DNA of 64,000 nucleotides from positions 41,001 to 105,000 of the forward strand of contig DASPUC010000015.1 in the NCBI GenBank assembly GCA_035623075.1. The letters are read 5' to 3'. The translations under genes and the position numbers were made by a program. Positions within the stretch are counted from its first letter, which is position 1. Every line of letters starts with the position of its first letter. The DNA is from Nitrospiraceae bacterium. GTDB lineage: Bacteria > Nitrospirota > Nitrospiria > Nitrospirales > Nitrospiraceae. A model generated the notes under the pieces. That model did no database searches. It saw only the letters and a list, made by a program, of their open reading frames with translations, and had not been told where the DNA came from. Below are positions 19,539-26,364 of this stretch, piece after piece.

Positions 19539-19620
19539 CAGCCGGTGGTCCCACTGCTCGCGGAACGCGCACGGTGAGACTATGCTCGTTCGACGCGCGC
19601 AGGCTAGGACTATCCGGCTG
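19539..19620 (+). repeat. Structured dispersed repeat, copy 3
   Basis: Core at 19554-19601, again 48 bp, matching copy 2 at 38 of 48 positions. Two core pairs change on both sides: 12-36 is G-C in copies 1 and 2 and A-T here, and 16-32 is C-G there and G-C here. The arms (CAGCCGG...GTCC at 19539-19551 and GGAC...CCGGCTG at 19607-19620) pair and are unlike those of the other copies. It follows the TlpA-like gene. Confidence 0.8.
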
Positions 19621-19674
19621 CCACCAGTAGGAGTTGAGTCCCGCAGGTCTGGAGGATTGAAAGGAAAGAAGCTA

Positions 19675-19914
19675 ATGGATGAGATGGAAGAGGGAAAGCA
19701 GAGGTTTCTGCAGGTGGTGAAGGGGATCGATGCGACGGTGCAAGTCGTCATCCCTGTGACACCGTCGAACAGTATGTTTCTGATTTCTCTGACGAAAGGG
19801 CCAAATCGCAAGTTCATCACGGTGCCGGAAGACGACATCATCGATCTCCCGAATGAAGCCAGCATCCTGACGAAGGTCACGAAAATGGTCAAAGACGCCA
19901 TCGCAGCTTTGTGA
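19675..19914 (+). CDS. Hypothetical protein, 79 aa
   Basis: ATG 19675 follows AAGGAAAG; an upstream extension of the frame would run into the repeat. The protein is soluble, with IDATVQVVIPVTPSNSMFLISL in the first half and DDIIDLPNEASIL in the second, suggesting a small alpha-beta fold. No family is recognised. It heads a run of four plus-strand genes ending at the methyltransferase, separated from them by a family A repeat. Confidence 0.65.
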   Translation: MDEMEEGKQRFLQVVKGIDATVQVVIPVTPSNSMFLISLTKGPNRKFITVPEDDIIDLPNEASILTKVTKMVKDAIAAL

Positions 19915-19922
19915 ATTTGTCT

Positions 19923-19957
19923 GTGCCATAAGCTATCAGCGATAAGCCATCAGCTCC
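19923..19957. repeat. Intergenic repeat family A
   Basis: CATAAGCTATCAGCGATAAG followed by CCATCAGCTCC repeats the words seen at 1938-1962 and 43040-43178. It fills the 47-base gap before the next gene. Confidence 0.55.
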
Positions 19958-19961
19958 CGAT

Positions 19962-20555
19962 ATGAAACAGCTCCTCCCAGGTTTCTGGCAATGGTCCTGG
20001 TTCTCCGAAGAGAAGCAACTCGACTTCAACGGGCTGTTTCTCGTCGTGGGTGAACACAAGATTCTGATCGATCCTCCGCCCATGGTGGGAGAGGATCAAG
20101 CGTTCGTTCGTCGCAATGGCCCAGTCGACTATATTATCGTGACGAACAGAGACCATGCGCGTGAAGCCGGTTCGTGCCAGGGGACGTTTAATTGCCAATT
20201 ACAAGTTCCTGAGGCTGATGCCTCGCAAATGGAGCTCAAACCGACGAAGACGTATAAAGATCAGGAGTTGCTGCCGGGCGGTCTCTGGGTGGTTCATCTC
20301 AAAGATCAGAAGTCCCCCGGTGAATCGGCGCTCTTTATTCCCCAAGGGAAGGGTGTGTTGATCGTCGGTGATGCCTTGATCGGAAAGCCGGCCGGATCGG
20401 TCTCAATGTTGACAGCTGAAAAATACGCCGATGCCGGCAAGGCTCGCGAGGGGTTGAGACGGCTGCTGAAGTATAACTTTGACACTTTGCTGGTCGGCGA
20501 CGGGACGTCCATCATGACCGATGCAAAAGCGGTCGTCGAACGGGCGCTGCAATAG
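19962..20555 (+). CDS. Metallo-beta-lactamase-fold protein with degenerate metal site
   Basis: 197 residues. The order of elements follows the metallo-beta-lactamase fold: FNGLFLVVGEHKILIDPPP at the start, a strand DYIIVTNRDHAREAG where the HxHxDH motif would be, then LFIPQGKGVLIVGDALIG and a late strand LLVGDGTSIM. The expected histidines are mostly missing (TNRDH keeps only Asp-His), so metal-dependent hydrolysis is doubtful. It may bind a ligand or be a pseudoenzyme. It precedes a TPR protein by nine bases. Confidence 0.65.
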   Translation: MKQLLPGFWQWSWFSEEKQLDFNGLFLVVGEHKILIDPPPMVGEDQAFVRRNGPVDYIIVTNRDHAREAGSCQGTFNCQLQVPEADASQMELKPTKTYKDQELLPGGLWVVHLKDQKSPGESALFIPQGKGVLIVGDALIGKPAGSVSMLTAEKYADAGKAREGLRRLLKYNFDTLLVGDGTSIMTDAKAVVERALQ

Positions 20556-20564
20556 GTTGGCGCG

Positions 20565-21389
20565 ATGCCGCTGCGAAACGGACTTTCAGAAGAACTGAAT
20601 CGTCAGGGCAACGAACATTTCGGGCGCGGGCACTACACCGACGCCTATGCATGCTACGCCAAGGCGCTGGAGTGCGATCGCATCACCGGCGATCGACGGG
20701 CGCTGGCGGCGACGCTTGGCAATATGGGAAATATCTGCGCCGTCAGCGGACGTCGTGAAGCGGCTCAGAATTACTATCAGGAAGTGCTAGAGTTGCAAAA
20801 AATCCTCGGCGACGAAAAGGGGATCGGTACGACGCTCGGGAATCTCGGCAACCTGCGCGCGGATGCCGGCGAGTGGGATCGGGCGCGAGCGTACTATCTT
20901 GAGGCGCTGGATCTGATGACCAAGACGCATGATGAAGCCGGTAAGGCCGTGCTATTTTCCGATCTGGGCCTGGTCGCTCGCGAAACGAAGCAGTTTGACG
21001 AGGCGTTGAAGTATTACGAGCAGTCGTTGGTTTTGATGCGGCGATTGGGCAATCAAGGCGGAGTTGCCGATGCCTGGCGTATGATGGGCCGAACATTCCT
21101 GATGCAGCAACGATACGAGGATGCGATTGCCTGTTGTCAGACCAGCCAATCCATTGCCGAGCGGACTCGCGACGAGCTTCGAGTCGGCGGTGCCCGCTAT
21201 GTGCTCGCGCAATGTCACGAGGAGATGGGGCGGCTCCGGGAAGCGGCCGATCTGTTAGAGCAGGTTGTCGCGATGGACCGGAAATACCAGTTGCCGAAAC
21301 TGGAAGAAAATACGAAGCGCTTGGAAGACTTGCGCGCCCGTCTCGCAGGTGAACCATCCGGAGCGCCTCAGCGCCGGAGTGCGACGTGA
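20565..21389 (+). CDS. TPR repeat protein
   Basis: 274 residues made of about six 40-residue tetratricopeptide repeats in tandem (for example GNMGNICAVSGRREAAQNYY, GNLGNLRADAGEWDRARAYY, DLGLVARETKQFDEALKYYE). The 40-residue spacing and the conserved Gly-Asp between repeats resemble LGN-type scaffolds. It has no signal peptide, so it is a cytoplasmic adaptor. The stop overlaps the next start by four bases (GTGA). Confidence 0.85.
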   Translation: MPLRNGLSEELNRQGNEHFGRGHYTDAYACYAKALECDRITGDRRALAATLGNMGNICAVSGRREAAQNYYQEVLELQKILGDEKGIGTTLGNLGNLRADAGEWDRARAYYLEALDLMTKTHDEAGKAVLFSDLGLVARETKQFDEALKYYEQSLVLMRRLGNQGGVADAWRMMGRTFLMQQRYEDAIACCQTSQSIAERTRDELRVGGARYVLAQCHEEMGRLREAADLLEQVVAMDRKYQLPKLEENTKRLEDLRARLAGEPSGAPQRRSAT

Positions 21390-21823
21390 GTTCGTCTGGT
21401 TCCACCGATTGGGCCGACGTACGTGCCGCGCTGAAAAAGAGCGTCCCGCAGTTCTATGAGTTGGAACCAGGCGGAGCCCTGGCGCTTGATTTGGGGAATG
21501 ACGGATGGCTGTTGGAAGTCCGCCCGGACGGGCAGCTGCTCTGTCAGTACGGCGTCTCGATGGAGGACGTGAAGAGCTTGATGTCCGATGGAACGCCGGA
21601 AGATCTGGGAACTGACGAAATCGCCAAGCAGGCCAAATACTTTATTCAACCGGCAGTCGCGAAATTCCGTCCACTCCTGTTGCAGTCCGGGTTCGCTGAA
21701 GAAACGGAGATGAATGACGAGTACGTCGCCGTGACGTTCCAGCGGTCCGTCGATTTTCAAAACCTGTCGAACGTGCAAGGGCTTGTCCAGTGGTGCCGCC
21801 GCTCGATCGGAGCCGGCTCGTGA
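21386..21823 (+). CDS. Hypothetical protein, 145 aa
   Basis: Starts at GTG 21386, overlapping the TPR gene, and ends overlapping the next gene by four bases, so the three are translationally chained. The protein is acidic and soluble with GGALALDLGNDGWLLEVRPD and a C-terminal NVQGLVQWCRRS. I recognise no family. Context suggests it works with the TPR protein or the methyltransferase. Confidence 0.7.
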   Translation: MSSSGSTDWADVRAALKKSVPQFYELEPGGALALDLGNDGWLLEVRPDGQLLCQYGVSMEDVKSLMSDGTPEDLGTDEIAKQAKYFIQPAVAKFRPLLLQSGFAEETEMNDEYVAVTFQRSVDFQNLSNVQGLVQWCRRSIGAGS

Positions 21824-22896
21824 CCGGCATTACGACACCAATCCGCAACTTTGAAGAGTTCCGAGACGCATTGGCGGCCTATCGATTGCCACGGGTGATC
21901 ATTGCCGGACTTGAACTTGAGTTGTTCACAAAGATCGGCGACAAGACCTGGACGATTCCTGACCTAGCGAAGTGTTTGCAAGTGAGTGAACGGGGGCTGT
22001 CCATCCTCTGTCGCAATTTGGCGATGGCAGGTCTCTTGATCAAGAAGCGGACAACGTATCGAAATAGCCGGTTGGCAGCCACCGTGTTGAACGCGAATCA
22101 TCCCGCGTACCGCGGGAGCTATCTCGACCTCTTGAAAAATCATTGGGCCGATTGGGCGAGGCTCGTCGAATCCATACGGACGGGATCGCCGTTGGATCAG
22201 GATGTGCCGGAAGAGCCGGACTACCGTCGCCGTTTTACGTGGGCGATGCATGACCGGACTCTGGACGTAGCTCCCAATATTGCGTCGCAGGTTTCGTTGC
22301 GTGGTGTGAGAACCTTGTTGGATTTGGGTGGCGGCCCGGGCACCTTTGCGATGGCATTTCTTTCAAGGAATCCCCATCTCCAAGCCACGGTCTGCGACCG
22401 TCCTGACGCGCTGGAGGTCGCCCGGGAAATTGCCGCTACGCACAAAGCCGGCCGCCGGCTGTCCTATCTTCCTCTCGATCTGATGAAAGAAGAGATCCCG
22501 GGGACATTCGACGTCATCTGGTATTCCAACGTCCTACATATCTATTCACCGGAAGAAAATCAGGGTCTGTTCAAACGGGTGCATGCGGCACTAAATCCAG
22601 GCGGGAGGCTGATCATTCAGGATGCCTTTCTGCACGACCGCGAAGGGCTGTTTCCGGAAGAGGCCAGCCTCTTCGCCGTGACCATGCTACTTTTTACCGA
22701 AACAGGCAATACGTACTCGGTCAGGGAGACCAGCGATTGGCTGAAGCAGGCCGGGTTCACCGCCATTCGGATGCTTCGGATCAAGAAGGGGCTCGAGGAT
22801 TGGAAGGGCGGGATCCTGGAGGGGAGAGTTCCTGTGAAACATGCAAGAAGGAACGGCCGCCCATCAAGATCAAGAAAAAATTGGCGAGCCCGCTAA
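21820..22896 (+). CDS. SAM-dependent O-methyltransferase (dimerisation plus Methyltransf_2 type)
   Basis: 358 residues from GTG 21820. Residues 10-90 form a winged-helix dimerisation domain (RVIIAGLELELFTKIGD, LCRNLAMAGLLIKK). The SAM site is LLDLGGGPGTFAMAF near residue 165, followed by acidic and WYSNVLHIYSPEE motifs and LNPGGRLIIQD. This layout is that of acetylserotonin and hydroxyneurosporene O-methyltransferases. The final 40 residues are basic (HARRNGRPSRSRKNWRAR), unlike the family, and lie in a 116-base overlap with the convergent gene at 22781-23188. Confidence 0.85.
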   Translation: MTGITTPIRNFEEFRDALAAYRLPRVIIAGLELELFTKIGDKTWTIPDLAKCLQVSERGLSILCRNLAMAGLLIKKRTTYRNSRLAATVLNANHPAYRGSYLDLLKNHWADWARLVESIRTGSPLDQDVPEEPDYRRRFTWAMHDRTLDVAPNIASQVSLRGVRTLLDLGGGPGTFAMAFLSRNPHLQATVCDRPDALEVAREIAATHKAGRRLSYLPLDLMKEEIPGTFDVIWYSNVLHIYSPEENQGLFKRVHAALNPGGRLIIQDAFLHDREGLFPEEASLFAVTMLLFTETGNTYSVRETSDWLKQAGFTAIRMLRIKKGLEDWKGGILEGRVPVKHARRNGRPSRSRKNWRAR

Positions 22897-23188
22897 GGCT
22901 GCTCAGTATCACAGCGGACATCTCTCCGTCCGGATGCGTCGCGATACTCACCAGCGTGGCGAGATCGAGCGCCAAACCGATCGTGCCATAGACCACGCAG
23001 GCCATCGCCGACCAGCGCCAGGTCATCCAGACCGGGCCGATTAAACCGATAGGAAGCAGAATCAGAAACACTGTCCAGATGACCTTAGTCGGACTGCTCG
23101 CCGCCTGACCATGCGTCAAGAACAAGATCGCTAGTCCGATGAGACCGAGTCCTCCTAGCACAATCACAAGCTGGAGCCGGTGAGGCAT
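22781..23188 (-). CDS. Small integral membrane protein, four helices
   Basis: 135 residues with four hydrophobic segments (about 6-24, 35-52, 58-77 and 90-108) and a short polar C-terminal tail. No family is recognised. The reading frame on this strand is strongly hydrophobic and regular, which supports it being real. Its last 38 codons lie on the opposite strand of the methyltransferase 3' end. The tail after the fourth helix (HVSQELSPPGSRPSNP) looks unconserved. Confidence 0.65.
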   Translation of the reverse strand: MPHRLQLVIVLGGLGLIGLAILFLTHGQAASSPTKVIWTVFLILLPIGLIGPVWMTWRWSAMACVVYGTIGLALDLATLVSIATHPDGEMSAVILSSLSGLANFFLILMGGRSFLHVSQELSPPGSRPSNPRAPS

Positions 23189-23258
23189 GGTGGGACTATA
23201 CTGAGAGCACCCGTCCTCAGCAAGCGCTTGGTTGAGTGTGTAGGCTCTAGGGTACGCG

Positions 23259-23708
23259 ATGACCGAAGAACGTCGTTCAACATCGGCTAATAGTGTCCTG
23301 GTTTACGACGGTCAGTGCCGCCTCTGTGTGACGGCGAAGGAAGGGCTTGCACGATTGGGAATACAGGATGAGGCAAAAGCGGTTCGCCTGATTCCTTATC
23401 AAAGCGAGGAGGCGAAGCGTGCGCTGGGGGCTGCCTACCGTCCAGGGCGTCCAGACGTGGCGTTTCTGGTGCGACCGGATGGGATTATTCAGGAAGGGCT
23501 CGAGGCCTTTCTCCCCCTCCTCCCCGGGTTGAAGGGAGGACGGTTTCTTGCGACCATTCTCTCCGTCCCATTGGTCAAGCCAGTGGCCTATCTCATCTAC
23601 CGCCTGGTTGCCCGCTACCGCTACTCTCTATTTGGCGAAGTCCCTTACACCGATCCCAGCGAACCTATTGAAAAACGACGCCCTGATCGGGGTAATTCCG
23701 CACGTTGA
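23259..23708 (+). CDS. DCC-family thiol-disulfide oxidoreductase (DUF393)
   Basis: 149 residues. The N-terminal VYDGQCRLC carries the Cys-x-x-Cys of the DCC family. GRPDVAFLVRPDGIIQEGLEAF and the hydrophobic middle follow the usual DUF393 order, and the protein ends in a short region YSLFGEVPYTDPSEP. The family is predicted to be redox active, but substrates are unknown. The gene stands alone between a minus-strand membrane gene and a secreted protein. Confidence 0.85.
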   Translation: MTEERRSTSANSVLVYDGQCRLCVTAKEGLARLGIQDEAKAVRLIPYQSEEAKRALGAAYRPGRPDVAFLVRPDGIIQEGLEAFLPLLPGLKGGRFLATILSVPLVKPVAYLIYRLVARYRYSLFGEVPYTDPSEPIEKRRPDRGNSAR

Positions 23709-23764
23709 GCTGAACCTTCCCTTGTCTGCGTTTAGCTCCATTTGATCAATTCCGTTCAAATATG

Positions 23765-23808
23765 CCCCCTCTTTTGGGGGGAATCTTCCTACACTGGGGA
23801 ATTTACCC
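23765..23808 (+). promoter_or_regulatory. Hairpin plus tandem GGGGAATYTWCC boxes
   Basis: CCCCC (23765-23769) and GGGGG (23776-23780) form a 5-bp hairpin with a TCTTTT loop. Overlapping and following it are two similar boxes, GGGGAATCTTCC at 23778-23789 and GGGGAATTTACCC at 23796-23808, spaced 18 bases start to start. Each is an imperfect palindrome. They lie 50-80 bases upstream of the secreted-protein gene and look like a paired operator, or a terminator followed by an operator. Confidence 0.4.
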
Positions 23809-23856
23809 TTATAGCTGGCCCACTTCAGAATGGAGGCGACACAGGGAGGGTTCTGT

Positions 23857-24828
23857 ATGCGAGTTATTCGTTGGATCTGCGGGCTGATCCAAGCCATGAG
23901 AGCGCCGATTCTTTCCCCAGTTCGGAGCGCGCAGGCTCAGCCCAAACATCAACGAAATAGACGTTCACACTATTCGATCATCAGCGGGCTTCTCATGAGC
24001 GGGCTAGCCATCCCTGGGGTGGCCTGGAGTGGAGATCTTTCAGGAGCCGATCAAGTTGAATTTCATGCCTCCGTGCGTCCTGTCGTCGCGGCCGGGTTTG
24101 GGTTTCAGAACGCGGATAGTTCGACGATTACCGTAAAAACGTACGATGCCCTGACTGGGGAGGTTCTCTCGAACGAGTCGTACGACCTGCACGTCAAAGA
24201 AGAAGGGACAACCTCGTCTGGGCAACCGCGCGAGCGGATATTTGCCGGAGGAGTCGGCTCGGGGACAGACGGGCTCTCGGATTTTACCTTGCGAGTCTAT
24301 GATGCCGCGACGGGGAAATTTCTCTGGGAGGGACGATTGAACCTCTCCGTCACCGACGATGGATCCGGTTCCACCTATCGTGTCGTGGCCCATCTGCAGC
24401 CACAAACTTCAATGAGCAGGATACACCACGTTGAACGTGCGAGTGGCCAGCCGTCGTTCTTATTGCGGGCCATCGATCCCGTAACGGGACAGCTCGTCTG
24501 GGCGGATCAGTTCTTGGCTGGACGCGGAATAGTCCCGAGGATCGAGCGTGTCTCCGAAGCGGCCGCCAATCACTGGCAAGGTCCCATGGTAGGGTTCAAG
24601 AATTTCGATTTCCGAATTCGAATGTTCGACGATCACAATCGACAGATGTTATGGGAGGATGCTATTGTCCCCACCGACGAGACTGGAGATTTGTCACTGG
24701 GACGTGATAGCGAAACCGAAATGCTGCCGGGCTGGGCCAACGGTCGGAACAGCGCGAGGAAAGACGTAATTCGTTTTGACGGATTGCTGCGCTCGGTTGC
24801 GGAGATGATGCGAACCGCTCTACTCTAA
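23857..24828 (+). CDS. Hypothetical secreted protein, 323 aa
   Basis: ATG 23857 is chosen over 23830 because AGGGAGGG lies six bases upstream. A long N-terminal region precedes a hydrophobic stretch near 45-60 ending in VAWSGDLSG, likely the export signal, which is unusually far from the start. The rest holds two or three repeats of a beta-rich unit: ITVKTYDALTGEVLSNESYD, FTLRVYDAATGKFLWEGRL, LLRAIDPVTGQLVWADQF and FRIRMFDDHNRQMLWEDAI, each of the form YDxxTGxxLWE. No family is recognised. It ends four bases into the convergent peptidase gene. Confidence 0.75.
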   Translation: MRVIRWICGLIQAMRAPILSPVRSAQAQPKHQRNRRSHYSIISGLLMSGLAIPGVAWSGDLSGADQVEFHASVRPVVAAGFGFQNADSSTITVKTYDALTGEVLSNESYDLHVKEEGTTSSGQPRERIFAGGVGSGTDGLSDFTLRVYDAATGKFLWEGRLNLSVTDDGSGSTYRVVAHLQPQTSMSRIHHVERASGQPSFLLRAIDPVTGQLVWADQFLAGRGIVPRIERVSEAAANHWQGPMVGFKNFDFRIRMFDDHNRQMLWEDAIVPTDETGDLSLGRDSETEMLPGWANGRNSARKDVIRFDGLLRSVAEMMRTALL

Positions 24829-26252
24829 CCTTTCTTACTCCGCTCGTGTAAGTGCTCCATCCACCGAGCTTGAAACTGTTCGTAGGACAACGACAGTTGC
24901 GACTGCATGGCGGCCGGCAGGGCTTGTTTCGCTTTCAGGTGTGACAGAAGTTCGTGCACGCGGTGCATGCCGTAGCGATCAATCATGTACTGGACGGCTG
25001 AGTACGCTTCGAGATAAGCAACCGACGCCGCGTCTTGCGGAAGTCCACCCCAGGTACCCTCGAGCATCGTTAAGGGAATCGCGGTAAAGTTTTGTCGCCG
25101 CAGTTGGTCGATGTCCTCCCACCGATCTGCTGAAAGCGTCATCGCTAGTCCTTCGTTAAGCCACGTCGGTATCGCGGTCGCATTGAGCCCGAATTGATCG
25201 TGGAGCAAGGCGTGCACAAACTCGTGTCGCAGGACCCGCCGTAACCAGGCCTGGTCCGTCAAGGCTCCTTGGGTCGGTACTTGGATGCGGCCGAGCACCG
25301 GATCGTACAGTCCGTCGGCCCAAGCCGGGCTGCCCGTCGCGGTTTGGAACGACTCTGCTGCATGCAGGACGACGACAATGGGTTTCGAGGGGAAGTGATT
25401 GAGCCTCTGCCCGATCTCGCGATATGCATCTTCCAAAATCTCGAGGACCGCCGTCCACGTATCCTGGTCGGCATCTCCATCGTATTTCACGGTGAAGTGC
25501 GTGCTCTCCCGGCTCCTCAACCGTTGTTCGAGCTTTCCGGTCTGACGGACTTTGGCCGTGACCGTCCTGAGATAGGATTGAACGCCGGGATCTTTGCCGG
25601 CTCTGTCGGCGGCAAGATCGAGATGATGCGCGGCTTCCTCCAGCCGATTCTGTTCCTGGAGCACATCCGCGAGTGCCACATGTGGGAATGGTTCGTTGGG
25701 TGCCAGCGCAATCAGTTTTTCCAGATACTCAGGCGTCATCGTCGGGTCGCGGAGTTCCCAGTAGGCGTGGGCGAGGTTGAGCTGGATCGTCGGGTTTGTC
25801 GCGTCCAGCGAAGCCGCCTTTTTGAAGATCTTCACCGATGAAGCGGTGCCGCCGAATTTTTCCTGCTCGATACCCAGATTGTTCCAGAGTACGGCGATGT
25901 AGGGACGAGACTTTTCGTTCGACACAAGCCAGGAGGGGAGATCATCGAGTTTTCCCTCGGCTTCCTTGAGGTTCCCCTTTTCGATCTCATCGCGAATGGC
26001 TTCCAGCAATTCATGGCCTTTGGTGTCGGGCACCGATGTTTGTTCGATGACTCGCGTCTGTTTGGGCTCGGGTACCGGGGTTTCGCGAGGTGGTTCGGGA
26101 ACTGCCTCGGACCGAGAAGGGGCGAGCTGTTCGGGCTGTGGGGGAGGCGGTGCCGGGAGATAGGTGGGCTTCAGCCAGGCATGGTACACAATAAAGAGTC
26201 CGAGCACGCATGCCACATAGAACAGTGTCTGGGAGATATTGCGCCGGTACAT
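24825..26252 (-). CDS. Membrane-anchored TPR protein with gluzincin (peptidase MA-like) domain
   Basis: 475 residues. ATG 26252 is preferred because GGAGGA lies eight bases upstream. One membrane segment (7-24) is followed by a Pro-rich linker (32-65), TPR-like helices (about 80-235) and a metallopeptidase domain. HEFVH at 343-347 and the downstream NEGLA at 366-370 provide the two His and the third Glu ligand of a zinc peptidase. It should sit in the inner membrane with the protease in the periplasm. The substrate is unknown. It is divergent from recG. Confidence 0.85.
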   Translation of the reverse strand: MYRRNISQTLFYVACVLGLFIVYHAWLKPTYLPAPPPPQPEQLAPSRSEAVPEPPRETPVPEPKQTRVIEQTSVPDTKGHELLEAIRDEIEKGNLKEAEGKLDDLPSWLVSNEKSRPYIAVLWNNLGIEQEKFGGTASSVKIFKKAASLDATNPTIQLNLAHAYWELRDPTMTPEYLEKLIALAPNEPFPHVALADVLQEQNRLEEAAHHLDLAADRAGKDPGVQSYLRTVTAKVRQTGKLEQRLRSRESTHFTVKYDGDADQDTWTAVLEILEDAYREIGQRLNHFPSKPIVVVLHAAESFQTATGSPAWADGLYDPVLGRIQVPTQGALTDQAWLRRVLRHEFVHALLHDQFGLNATAIPTWLNEGLAMTLSADRWEDIDQLRRQNFTAIPLTMLEGTWGGLPQDAASVAYLEAYSAVQYMIDRYGMHRVHELLSHLKAKQALPAAMQSQLSLSYEQFQARWMEHLHERSKKG

Positions 26253-26364
26253 GCCCATTCCTCCGCGTGTTGAGTGTAGCACCGTAGGTATCCTCGACAA
26301 AGAATTCTAAGGAAACCGGCATACCGGATTCAGCGGACGGCCTCGTTGAGCGGAGGAGAGGCCT

